64,000 nt of DNA from Flavobacterium columnare NBRC 100251 = ATCC 23463. Its GTDB lineage: Bacteria; Bacteroidota; Bacteroidia; Flavobacteriales; Flavobacteriaceae. Below, piece by piece: positions 36,136 to 43,610 of the stretch. The DNA lies in NCBI RefSeq assembly GCF_002530675.1, contig NZ_PCMX01000002.1:43539-107538 (forward strand), in the 5' to 3' direction. Every line of letters starts with the position of its first letter. The first letter of the stretch is position 1. Below the pieces are notes generated by a model. It saw only the letters and a program-made list of their open reading frames with translations, made no database searches and had not been told where the DNA came from. Made by a program: the position numbers and the translations under genes.

Positions 36136-36837
36136 ATGTTCGAATTTATTAACAAGTTGATTGATTTCATTGGAATAGGTAATACGATTTCAATCACCAC
36201 TTTTCTTATAAGTGTTTTTATTGCATATTATCTTTATTTTAGAACATTCTACAGAATGGTTTATTCAACTCATACGATTTGTAAAACACGTACAAGTTTT
36301 AGTAATTGGTTTGATAGTGAACGTGAACTTAATACACGAATATTAATTTATAACAATGGACGTAAAACATTATCAAAAAAGCAAATTAATAAATTAGAAA
36401 TAACTTCTTCAGACCTTAAAGAAATTTTTATAGTTAAAGGAATTGACGAGCTTAATACAAGTATTGATGGAAATATTGTCAAAATCAACTTTGAGAATCT
36501 AGATTCGTCAGAATTTATCGTTTTAGAAGTAATTCACAAAGGAACTATAAATGTTGAAGGTAGAATTGACGAAACTGGTAAAATCCTTCATACAGAACCT
36601 AGAAACTGGGTTATAGTTAATGGAATAATTATAATAACCTTAACTGCTAGCTTGTTTTATAATATGTATACTTTACTCGAAAAAGACTTGTTGTTATGTA
36701 TTGTAAACTTCATTTTTACAACTGGTATTTTTATTATTCTTCGATTCATTCATAGTTTGTTATTTATTCCAGACAGTGTATCTGCTAAATATCTAGATGC
36801 TAAAGATAAATTAGAAAATGAATTTCAGAATTGTTAA
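36136..36837 (+). CDS. Membrane protein of unknown function, cassette 3
   Basis: A 233-residue protein not recognised as a known family. One membrane helix at about 15-35, a soluble beta-rich domain at about 36-155 (STHTICKTRTSFSNWF, SEFIVLEVIHKGT), then two membrane helices at about 158-177 and 185-206 and a short charged tail. The general layout, a sensory or binding domain between membrane segments, also occurs in membrane-bound defence effectors, but nothing more specific supports that. It occupies a cassette with GTTATAGGC at its front. Confidence 0.5.
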   Translation: MFEFINKLIDFIGIGNTISITTFLISVFIAYYLYFRTFYRMVYSTHTICKTRTSFSNWFDSERELNTRILIYNNGRKTLSKKQINKLEITSSDLKEIFIVKGIDELNTSIDGNIVKINFENLDSSEFIVLEVIHKGTINVEGRIDETGKILHTEPRNWVIVNGIIIITLTASLFYNMYTLLEKDLLLCIVNFIFTTGIFIILRFIHSLLFIPDSVSAKYLDAKDKLENEFQNC

Positions 36838-36844
36838 AGCTACA

Positions 36845-36985
36845 GCCTATAACAGCGGTTTTGTGCCATTGCTGGGCTTGGGCTTCCTTTGGAAAGGACG
36901 GAGTTTTTTCCAATTCGGGTTTTGTACTTGGAAACTTTTGTGCTAAATTTACGCAACGGCAACAAAGCCGGCGGGACGTTAGCTG
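36845..36985 (+). repeat. attC-like site 3
   Basis: Left end GCCTATAAC (36845-36853). GCGGTTTTGTGCCATTGC pairs with GCAACGGCAACAAAGCCGGC (36953-36972) with small bulges. Right core GGGACGTTAGCTG, presumed crossover between G36978 and T36979. Apparent ORFs across this site on both strands are structural artefacts. Confidence 0.7.
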
Positions 36986-37038
36986 TAATATTAGAATTGA
37001 CGACGACAAAATGAGAAATAATAATTTAAATAACAAAA

Positions 37039-37362
37039 GTGGAATTATTTAATGAAATCAATGAAATAATTTTATTTCAAACTTGGCTAGGAGCTTTATG
37101 CACACATTTATTATCATTATATAGTGAAGATTTTAATGGCACAATTCCTTTTATAAAGAAGTTAATACCAAATAAATCAGAAGCATTCTATTTTAGAATT
37201 GATTTTGTCATATTACCTGTAATCGGTGCATTATTAGCATATGTTTTATTAGAACCTTCATCTCTAAAATCTTCAATTTTTGCTGGAATAAGTTGGAGTG
37301 GAACATTAATTGCAATATTGAGAAAAAATAATAACCAATTTGAAGCTTCCGAAAATGAATAA
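37039..37362 (+). CDS. Small membrane protein, cassette 4 first gene
   Basis: A 107-residue protein from a GTG start; no in-frame ATG exists near the N-terminus and a stop lies just upstream. Two or three hydrophobic stretches are seen (about 12-27, 53-70 and 78-92, the last FAGISWSGTLIAIL). I do not recognise the family. It overlaps the next gene by 8 bases, so the two are probably translated together and work together. Confidence 0.45.
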   Translation: MELFNEINEIILFQTWLGALCTHLLSLYSEDFNGTIPFIKKLIPNKSEAFYFRIDFVILPVIGALLAYVLLEPSSLKSSIFAGISWSGTLIAILRKNNNQFEASENE

Positions 37363-38197
37363 TATAAATTACATATACATTATACCATTAATAGCTACAT
37401 TATTAGTTTCTATTTACATATTTATTACTGCTAAAAATACAACTCATAATAAGAAGTCTAAATACCTAAATATAATATTAGTGATTTCTATACTATCAAG
37501 TGCATTACTTGTGAATTTTTATTATGATAAAGAATTTGAAAAGCAAAGTACAATGCTACGGGAAATATTAAATACTAATCTTAACTTAAACTTAAAGACA
37601 GATTTAGATAGTTTAGATGTAAACAAATTAGAATCTCTAAAATCTAATTCTCATACTTTAATTGATAGTATCAATTTGCAGAATATAGAATTAGAAAAGC
37701 TAAAAAAAGAAATTGAAAATCTTGAAAAAATTATCGGAGAAAAAGAAGAATTAAAAAATGACATTAACAAAAAAATAAAAATAAATAATTTTGAAATAGG
37801 CGAAATAAAAAGCTATAATCAAAAATTAGACGAAAAAATTCTATACAAAAGAAAAGGTTACATGTCTTCAGGACAATCATCTAATTTTATTTTTGAATGT
37901 CCAAAAGATTATGAATCAGATATTTTAGAACTTAAACTAAAGTTTATTGATGAAAGTTTAGTTGACAAAATAGAATATATAACTATCTCCTTTTCAGAAA
38001 AAACAGGAGAAAGGAATTATGTAAGTATTAGTAATGAAGTCTTTAAACCTCAAAAAGATGTTAATGCTTTCAAAGTAAAGAATCATTTCAAGAATAATAA
38101 AGGAAAAAAAATAGATTTAGAAGTTGGATATACTCTTAAATCAGAAGCAAACAAAGAATATCCAGAATTTGAAAGAATTGTTTGTAAAAATTATTAA
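37355..38197 (+). CDS. Membrane-anchored coiled-coil protein, cassette 4 second gene
   Basis: About 280 residues from ATG 37355 (an upstream in-frame TTG at 37340 is possible). Two N-terminal membrane helices (about 5-22 and 37-55) precede a long coiled coil (about 85-160, rich in LEKLKKEIENLEK-type heptads). A C-terminal beta-rich domain of about 110 residues begins at RKGYMSSGQSSNF. No known family was recognised. The membrane-plus-coiled-coil form suggests an oligomeric envelope protein partnered with the overlapping small membrane protein. Confidence 0.5.
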   Translation: MNNINYIYIIPLIATLLVSIYIFITAKNTTHNKKSKYLNIILVISILSSALLVNFYYDKEFEKQSTMLREILNTNLNLNLKTDLDSLDVNKLESLKSNSHTLIDSINLQNIELEKLKKEIENLEKIIGEKEELKNDINKKIKINNFEIGEIKSYNQKLDEKILYKRKGYMSSGQSSNFIFECPKDYESDILELKLKFIDESLVDKIEYITISFSEKTGERNYVSISNEVFKPQKDVNAFKVKNHFKNNKGKKIDLEVGYTLKSEANKEYPEFERIVCKNY

Positions 38198-38201
38198 ATA
38201 C

Positions 38202-38329
38202 TACAGCTAACACACGTTTTGCGAGATTGCGAATTTTGTGGTAAATTCACGTTTATCTTTCGCAAGAAATTTAGTAGTAACCGAAAATACTCGGTTACGA
38301 AGCTCGCAACCTCGCAAAGCGTGGAAACG
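38202..38329 (+). repeat. attC-like site 4, interrupted by an IS
   Basis: Left end TACAGCTAAC (38202-38211). CGTTTTGCGAGATTGCGA pairs with CTCGCAACCTCGCAAAGCG (38303-38321). The site reads ...GGAAACG at 38329 and then IS sequence; the expected right core TTAGCTGTC resumes at 39123, after the IS. Rejoined, the core is AACGTTAGCTG, as in site 3. Confidence 0.65.
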
Positions 38330-39120
38330 TCAGGCTGTGAAAAAACCTCTTTTTTGAATACAATTCATCCCACCAAACTGACATAACTTTATTTTAAACA
38401 ATGCTATTTTTGAACTTATTTTGAGGTGTTTCAAAAAATATAAAGCCTATAAACAGGTTTAAATAAGTCGTTTTTATCAAAAACAAATCCTTTGTCTTAT
38501 AAGGTGAGTTCCAAGCTTTGATTTTTGCTATTAAATCAAGGACTCCAAGGATATTTATGGTACGCTTGATGTTGTACACTAGCATAATCAAGCTATGTTC
38601 TCCGTTTACTTTTTCAAGTCCTATTAAATTGGTATGATTGTATCCCCATCGGCATCTTTCAAAAAAGAAACAAACAGTTTAAAGAGTTGCTTCAATGCAT
38701 TGGGATTGTCTTTTCTAAAATCAGAAATACTGTGATAATTAGGACGAATATCTTCTAACAACCATTGCATTTCAATATTACGAATACACTCTTTTTCTAG
38801 TTTTCTGGAGCTGCGAATACCATTCAAATAACCGTATAAATAGATTTTAAGAAACACTTGGATATTGAAACTTGGACGACCTTCTTTTTTTAAATTCACT
38901 GCTGTAAATCCTACTTTTTGAAGGTCTATGTGTTCAACAAAAGCATCTATGAATCGAACAGGATTATCAGAAGTAATTTTGTCTTCTAAACTCGATACAG
39001 GTAACTGATTACGGGAAATCCCTTGGATATGCTGCATTTTTAAAAATACGAAAATTCCCCTTTTTTAACAAACTATTTTAGCTATATTTGGTGAGGTTTC
39101 TGTGTTTTTTCACAGACTGA
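38330..39120 (-). mobile_element. Internally deleted IS1182-type element
   Basis: The ends TCAGGCTGTGAAAAAAC (left) and, read inward from the right, TCAGTCTGTGAAAAAAC match at 16 of 17 positions. CG flanks the element on both sides (38328-38329 and 39121-39122), consistent with a 2 bp duplication, although IS1182 relatives usually duplicate more. Only about 790 bp remain of an element normally near 1.7 kb. It lies exactly at the crossover point of attC-like site 4. Confidence 0.65.
38394..39037 (-). pseudogene. IS1182 family transposase, internal deletion
   Basis: The N-terminal 137 residues are intact from ATG 39037 (QGISRNQLPVSSLEDKI, then RNIEMQWLLEDIRPNYHSIS and DFRKDNPNALKQLF), typical of the IS1182 N-terminal domain. 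The frame then stops near 38624. The C-terminus continues in another frame with NLIGLEKVNGEHSLIMLVYN and IKRTINILGVLDLI to a stop at about 38394. The middle, which would carry the DDE catalytic residues, is deleted. The product is inactive. Confidence 0.85.
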
Positions 39121-39185
39121 CGTTAGCTGTCATTGCGGTGCAACGCAGAAAAACTGAACTCACAGAAAATTAATTAAGCCAAAAA

Positions 39186-39701
39186 TTGACAAATTCCAGC
39201 AAAATATTTTCCGAAATTGAACTTATAAATAATCGTATTTTTCAGGTTTGCGGAATAGTACTTGAAAATGTAGAAACCGAAATAGAAAGCCAAGAATATT
39301 TCGCACATAATTTTGAGCTGAATAAACAAAAAGCAAAATTCAGAATGGCGAAAATTACACCGACTAAAACGGGGCAATTTGTAACAATCTGGAAACGAAA
39401 CGAAAACAAAATAACTGAACCGTATAATATCGACGACGAATTTGAATTTTATATAATAGCAACTCGACAAGAAGAAAAATTTGGAGTTTTCATCTTTGAC
39501 AAAACAATTTTAAGTGAAAACAAAATTCTGACAACTAAAAGTGGACAAGGAAAACGTGGAATAAGAGTTTATCCTACTTGGAGCGTAACAGAAAGTAAAC
39601 AAGCACAGAAAACTCAAAATTGGCAAACAAAATATTTTGTAGAAATTAGAACCGAAACCGACATAAACAAAGCAAGAAAGTTGTTAAAAGAACTAACCTA
39701 A
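39186..39701 (+). CDS. MepB family protein, cassette 5
   Basis: A 171-residue protein with clear MepB features: AHNFELNKQKAKFRMAKITP, TKTGQFVTIWKR, EFYIIATRQEEKFGVFIFDK and the C-terminal GKRGIRVYPTWSVTES followed by QNWQTKYFVEI. MepB was named from the S. aureus mepRAB efflux locus but its biochemical role is unknown. No ATG is available; TTG 39186 is the best start. An isolated MepB in a cassette, without MepA or MepR, is consistent with transfer. Confidence 0.8.
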   Translation: MTNSSKIFSEIELINNRIFQVCGIVLENVETEIESQEYFAHNFELNKQKAKFRMAKITPTKTGQFVTIWKRNENKITEPYNIDDEFEFYIIATRQEEKFGVFIFDKTILSENKILTTKSGQGKRGIRVYPTWSVTESKQAQKTQNWQTKYFVEIRTETDINKARKLLKELT

Positions 39702-39713
39702 AAGAAGCAACGA

Positions 39714-39851
39714 ACAGCTAACAGCGGTTTCACAAAATGGCGAGAATATTAGTAAATTCATATTTGTTTTTCGCTATTAAATTATATCTTAGTGGAAAAT
39801 TTATCGTCCCAAAGTTCGCCACTTCTTGAAGCCAGCGGGACGTTATATGCC
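39714..39851 (+). repeat. attC-like site 5
   Basis: Left end ACAGCTAAC (39714-39722). GCGGTTTCACAAAATGGCGA (39724-39743) pairs with TTCGCCACTTCTTGAAGCCAGC (39815-39836) with bulges. Right core GGGACGTTATATGCC, presumed crossover between G39842 and T39843. The loop resembles site 4 (TAGTAAATTCA, TTTCGC). Confidence 0.7.
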
Positions 39852-39884
39852 ACCTTATGACGACAGACGGTAAAACAAAGAATT

Positions 39885-40766
39885 ATGTTTAAAAACCTAT
39901 TCAATAGACAAAACGGAAAGACAAAAAGTGTTTTTCTTGCGGGTTGGGAAGTTCATTTGAACGGAGACCAACAATGTGACAATTTCATTGCGACTCAAAT
40001 TACAAACAAGAGAACAGTCGATACACTTTATAGTGGAATTGAGTTAGTTTTTGAAAATGACAAACTAATAAGAGCTTATAACTATGAAGAAGGAAACAGA
40101 AAGGACAGAGAACTCAAAGCAGACGAAATAGGACTGGAATATAAAGAGTTTGAAGAAAATAGAATATTGCAGTTAGTTGAAGACAAAAATGGACTACACC
40201 AACTTGGGGGAGAAATCCCAAACGACTTTCAATTACCAGACAATAATTGTGTTGTTCCCTTTCAATATATGGGGTTCATTGACAATAGGGACAAAAATCT
40301 TAGTTGGTTGCCATTTAAAGTTCATTTGACTTGTCCAATTTATTTAAACATTGGAAACGTATTCTTAGATTATTCAAATCCAAACAAACCTACTATAATC
40401 AATAGAGATGAAGTTGAGAAAGCTGACACATCATACGATGACGACCTTAATCAAAACTCTGAAATAGTGTTTAATGAAATGAAATTTTCCTTTGTCGAGG
40501 AAGAAGAGTTTTCAGGAACTGGACATTCAGGATTACCAAATTGGATACAATATCCCGGCATTCCAATGTGTCCAAAATCAGGAAAGAGAATGAAATTCCT
40601 TTGCCAATTAAATGGTGGGGTAACTGTAAAACGAACAAACGTTGATCCTAAAGATGAGTGGTATAGACACTATTACGAAGAACTGAACTTTTGGGGTGAC
40701 GGTGACTTATTTGTATTCTTTGAACCGACATCAAAAGTTGCTTGCTATTTTATACAAAACACATAA
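39885..40766 (+). CDS. Unknown protein, weakly DUF1963-like, cassette 6
   Basis: A 293-residue soluble protein. The segment HQLGGEIPNDFQLPD, with a following hydrophobic PFQYMGFID, recalls DUF1963/YwqG proteins, which contain a GGxP turn and a later tryptophan-rich end; here WIQYPGIPMCPKSGKRMKFL and LNFWGDGDLFVFFEP occur. The match is too weak to name with confidence. No signal peptide or membrane helix. It is the last cassette and is followed by a shorter site and a terminator. Confidence 0.45.
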   Translation: MFKNLFNRQNGKTKSVFLAGWEVHLNGDQQCDNFIATQITNKRTVDTLYSGIELVFENDKLIRAYNYEEGNRKDRELKADEIGLEYKEFEENRILQLVEDKNGLHQLGGEIPNDFQLPDNNCVVPFQYMGFIDNRDKNLSWLPFKVHLTCPIYLNIGNVFLDYSNPNKPTIINRDEVEKADTSYDDDLNQNSEIVFNEMKFSFVEEEEFSGTGHSGLPNWIQYPGIPMCPKSGKRMKFLCQLNGGVTVKRTNVDPKDEWYRHYYEELNFWGDGDLFVFFEPTSKVACYFIQNT

Positions 40767-40781
40767 AATGACAAGAAAGGC

Positions 40782-40860
40782 GGCATATAACAGCTAAGGT
40801 TTCGTTGGGCTCGAAGAGCCAACAATGAAACCTCTGTTGAACGGAACCGTTGAGATTCCA
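40782..40860 (+). repeat. attC-like site 6 (short)
   Basis: Left end GGCATATAAC (40782-40791). AGGTTTCGTTGGGCTC (40797-40812) pairs with GAGCCAACAATGAAACCT (40816-40833) around a 3-base loop. The right core is probably ACCGTTGAGATT (GTT at 40849). At about 79 bp it is much shorter than sites 1-5, which fits the size range of small attC sites. Confidence 0.55.
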
Positions 40861-40900
40861 TCCATTATGGGAATATCGAAGTAAAAATTTAAGAATATAC

Positions 40901-40921
40901 AAGAGGCATTTAACGCCTCTT
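40901..40921 (+). terminator. Terminator at the end of the cassette array
   Basis: AAGAGGC at 40901-40907 pairs with GCCTCTT at 40915-40921, followed by a T run. It would end a transcript read through all cassettes. Confidence 0.75.
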
Positions 40922-41048
40922 TTTTTGAAGTCTACTTTAGGTGGTTTTTAGCGTGATTTCCTTCACTTATGGGTAAAATCCCCGTATTACTTTATTTTGA
41001 AAAAGTTTTTGGGGAGTATATGCAAGACAAAACGTCTTGTGAGCTCCT

Positions 41049-41144
41049 CTAAGAAAGTGTCATTTGTTTTTTAATTCCCTTACGACTTGTAATGTTTATA
41101 GTGTAACTTGAGCCACACTTAGGACACTTTTTTATTTTTTTCAC
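41049..41144 (-). pseudogene. Second decayed zinc-ribbon transposase N-terminus
   Basis: From GTG 41144 the minus strand reads MKKIKKCPKCGSSYTINITS, then RKGIKKQMTLS and a stop at 41049. CPKC followed by a TIN segment matches the fragment at 2212 (CPTC ... TIKWG). The second cysteine pair is lost and no catalytic region follows. With the array terminator and the hairpin below it accounts for the 40861-41251 gap. Confidence 0.6.
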
Positions 41145-41150
41145 AAATAA

Positions 41151-41184
41151 AGAAGTATATTGAAAGTAGTTTCAATATACTTCT
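41151..41184 (-). repeat. 15 bp hairpin upstream of the decayed transposase start
   Basis: AGAAGTATATTGAAA at 41151-41165 is perfectly complementary to 41170-41184 with a 4-base loop. The start codon follows 7 bases later on the minus strand, after TTTATTT, as in the copy at 2171-2212. It may now also terminate the response-regulator transcript. Confidence 0.65.
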
Positions 41185-41251
41185 CTTTATCTACTTATTT
41201 CATTGGGCTTAATAACATTTTTTAGGTGCTATTTTTTACTACATTGTCTTT

Positions 41252-41962
41252 TTAGTTATTCTTTACAACTAATCGAAACCCTTCTCCATGAATATTAAGT
41301 ATTTCGACGTTTTCGTCGTGTTTAAGATATTTACGCAACTTGGCAATATAAACATCCATGCTACGAGAAGTGAAGTAATTATCATCTCTCCAGATTTTAG
41401 TTAAAGCTAACTCACGTGGCATTAAATCATTTTCGTGCAATGCTAACATTTTTAGTAGTTCATTTTCTTTTGGAGAAAGTTTTACGGGCTCTTCTCCTGG
41501 ATAAGTTAAGAAGCGTAACTTAGCATTTAAATGAAACTTACCTATTTCAAATTCATATTTGCTAGTATCTCCTTTTATTTCAGAAGTTTTTCGCTGAATA
41601 ATGGCTCGTATTTTCATCAACAACACTTCTGAATCAAAAGGTTTGTTTAAATAATCGTCTGCTCCTACTTTGTATCCTTTTAAGACATCCTCTTTCATGG
41701 TTTTTGCAGTAAGGAAAATAAGAGGGACTTCTTTATTTTTTTCTCTTATTTCTTTTGCTAATGTAAAGCCATCTTTATAAGGCATCATGACGTCTAAAAT
41801 ACATAAATCATATTCGTCTTTTTTAAATTTCTCGAAGCCTTCCATTCCGTTTTTAGCTAATGTTACTTCAAAATCATTCATGCTTAAATAGTCTCGAAGA
41901 ATTGAGCCAAAATTAGGATCATCTTCTACTAATAATATTTTTTTTACCATTTCCATAATCAA
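41252..41962 (-). CDS. OmpR/PhoB-family response regulator
   Basis: A two-component response regulator of 236 residues: receiver domain with the acidic pocket VEDD, phospho-acceptor Asp in CILDVMMPYKDG and Lys in NKPFDSEVLL; C-terminal winged helix with KLSPKENELLKMLA and FTSRSMDVYIAKLRKYL. The likely start is MVKKILLVEDD at 41950, though an ATG at 41962 overlaps the kinase stop by 4 bases. Paired with the kinase upstream, it resembles the RprX/RprY pairs of Bacteroidota; the stimulus and targets are unknown. Confidence 0.9.
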   Translation of the reverse strand: MIMEMVKKILLVEDDPNFGSILRDYLSMNDFEVTLAKNGMEGFEKFKKDEYDLCILDVMMPYKDGFTLAKEIREKNKEVPLIFLTAKTMKEDVLKGYKVGADDYLNKPFDSEVLLMKIRAIIQRKTSEIKGDTSKYEFEIGKFHLNAKLRFLTYPGEEPVKLSPKENELLKMLALHENDLMPRELALTKIWRDDNYFTSRSMDVYIAKLRKYLKHDENVEILNIHGEGFRLVVKNN

Positions 41963-43542
41963 ACTATTAAGGGTAATTTTATTATAAATGTACTTCCTTT
42001 ACCTTTTTCACTTTCTACCATCACTTCTCCGTGATGATCATCCATAATTCTTTTTACATAGGCTAATCCCAATCCATGTCCTTTAACATTATGAATATCA
42101 CCTGTGTGTTCTCTATAAAACTTATCAAAAATCTTTTTTTGTGCCACTTTACCTATTCCAATTCCATTATCTTTTATTTTTACGACAATAAAATTTTTGA
42201 TATTTTCTGTACTTATTTCTATCATGGGTCTTTCCGGTGTATACTTGACCGCATTTTCTAGAACATTTACCAAAACATTAGTAAAATGAATGTCATTCAG
42301 TAGAGCTTTTGATTTTAAGGCTTTGAAATTTGTTTTCATTTCACCTTGACGATCTTCCACTATTAAACTAACGTGTTCAATTGCCTCTTCTAACATATCG
42401 TGTACATCGTGACATTCTTTTGTTATATCTAATTCTTTTCTTTCTAATTTTGAAATCCTTAAGACATTTTCTACTTGTGCATGCATTCTCTTATTTTCGT
42501 CTTTGATCATTTGTAAATAACGTTGCACTTTTTCTTTATCATCAATCACTTTAGGGTTTCGAATAGCATCTAAAGCTAAATTAATTGTTGCAATAGGCGT
42601 TTTAAATTCGTGAGTCATATTATTAATAAAATCCGTCTTGATTTCAGAAATATGACGTTGGGTATTTAATTGTTTTAAAGCACTATAATAAGCTACGATG
42701 ATAATAGATGTAAACAAGAAAGCTAAAAATGCGATTCCAACAAAATCAGAAGCTAAAAACACTTTCTTTTTAGGGAAACTTAATAACAATTGATATCTAC
42801 TAATTCCGTCGTTATCTGTAAAAAGAGGCGTATCGTAGGTGTTTTTTTTATCATATTTAAAGTGCTCTGATTTTACTTTAGTAGCTAAACCATTATTATA
42901 AACTCCAAATTCAAAAGGAGTATTTATTCCTAATGCTTTTAGTTCATTTGCAAATAAAATCTGTAATTGTTCTACACTAACTCTTTGTGAAACTTGTCTA
43001 GTTGACGCTATGTCTTTAAAATTTAGTTCAAAAGTTGCTTTATCTAAGATCTCTACGACTCCCGCTTTTTCTATTCGTTCAGAAGGTTGAACTGTGGAAG
43101 TCATATTCTGATCGTTTAGGGTAGTTTCGTTATATACTTCTGTTACTCGTTTTGCTACATAATTTTTGATGCGGGTAGAGTCATTATTTTTATCAAAGAA
43201 CGAGGAAGATACGGAATAATCCTCAGGAATTATACTGTTTGAATAAATAATCGTTTGATTTGTTAATTCGTTTTTTTCTACATAAAAAAACTTCATTAAT
43301 TCACTTCGTTCTGGATCTTTACCTATACTATCTTTTATCTTACTAAATCGACTTAAAAAAGAATAGGCTTCCTGCTCTTCTACTTCTCTAGCTACATTAT
43401 CAATTACTTGTTTAACTTGGTATTTAAACTGTTCTTCCTTATTTTTAAAGGAAACATTTATCAAATATCCTTGCACAGCCACAATTCCTAGTAGAGCGAT
43501 AGACATTAAGACTACGACAAAACGAAACCAATTCTTATTCAT
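41959..43542 (-). CDS. Sensor histidine kinase
   Basis: A 527-residue membrane kinase. Membrane segments at about 8-28 and 263-285 bracket a large periplasmic sensor domain. The HisKA motif MTHEFKTPIATINLALD is near residue 310, followed by the N-box NVLENAVKYTPE, G1 DNGIGIG, F-box and G2 GHGLGLAYVKRI. No HAMP domain is obvious. It is translationally coupled to the response regulator. A TATATTTG box sits 6 bases from its start codon. Confidence 0.92.
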   Translation of the reverse strand: MNKNWFRFVVVLMSIALLGIVAVQGYLINVSFKNKEEQFKYQVKQVIDNVAREVEEQEAYSFLSRFSKIKDSIGKDPERSELMKFFYVEKNELTNQTIIYSNSIIPEDYSVSSSFFDKNNDSTRIKNYVAKRVTEVYNETTLNDQNMTSTVQPSERIEKAGVVEILDKATFELNFKDIASTRQVSQRVSVEQLQILFANELKALGINTPFEFGVYNNGLATKVKSEHFKYDKKNTYDTPLFTDNDGISRYQLLLSFPKKKVFLASDFVGIAFLAFLFTSIIIVAYYSALKQLNTQRHISEIKTDFINNMTHEFKTPIATINLALDAIRNPKVIDDKEKVQRYLQMIKDENKRMHAQVENVLRISKLERKELDITKECHDVHDMLEEAIEHVSLIVEDRQGEMKTNFKALKSKALLNDIHFTNVLVNVLENAVKYTPERPMIEISTENIKNFIVVKIKDNGIGIGKVAQKKIFDKFYREHTGDIHNVKGHGLGLAYVKRIMDDHHGEVMVESEKGKGSTFIIKLPLIV

Positions 43543-43547
43543 TGAAA

Positions 43548-43555
43548 CAAATATA
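43548..43555 (-). promoter_or_regulatory. -7 element giving a near-leaderless kinase mRNA
   Basis: CAAATATA reads TATATTTG on the minus strand, ending 6 bases from the kinase ATG. Transcription starting 5-7 bases downstream would begin at about the start codon. This is inferred from position only. Confidence 0.4.
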
Positions 43556-43610
43556 ATATTTTAACATTTAACTGTTAAAAAAATTAACCAAACATTAACA
43601 ACAAAGAATT

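Larger units (their letters stand above)
34472..40849 (+). mobile_element. Integron-like gene cassette array (six cassettes)
   Basis: Six plus-strand cassettes follow head to tail, each being gene plus a 80-140 bp imperfect palindrome. Cassette fronts and the left ends of their own trailing sites are exact reverse complements: GTGTTGGCAGAT/ATCTGCCAACAC, GTTGTGAGCT/AGCTCACAAC, GTTATAGGC/GCCTATAAC, GTTAGCTGTA/TACAGCTAAC, GTTAGCTGT/ACAGCTAAC and GTTATATGCC/GGCATATAAC. This is what is expected when a circular cassette with a folded attC site inserts between G and TT. No intact integrase is in the window, so it may be a CALIN-type remnant or be served in trans. Confidence 0.75.

Noticed and set aside
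36800..37052. Protein-coding ORFs on both strands over site 3
   Set aside because: They run through the palindromic recombination site, have low-complexity sequence and overlap the end of the cassette 3 gene; the site structure explains the open frames.
34472..40860. CRISPR array (regularly spaced palindromes)
   Set aside because: The palindromes are 80-140 bp, differ in sequence and are separated by whole genes of 500-1200 bp; there are no short identical repeats or cas genes.
41151..41184. Simple terminator for the response regulator
   Set aside because: It may do this, but the identical layout at 2171-2212 beside another transposase fragment shows the hairpin is part of an IS remnant.
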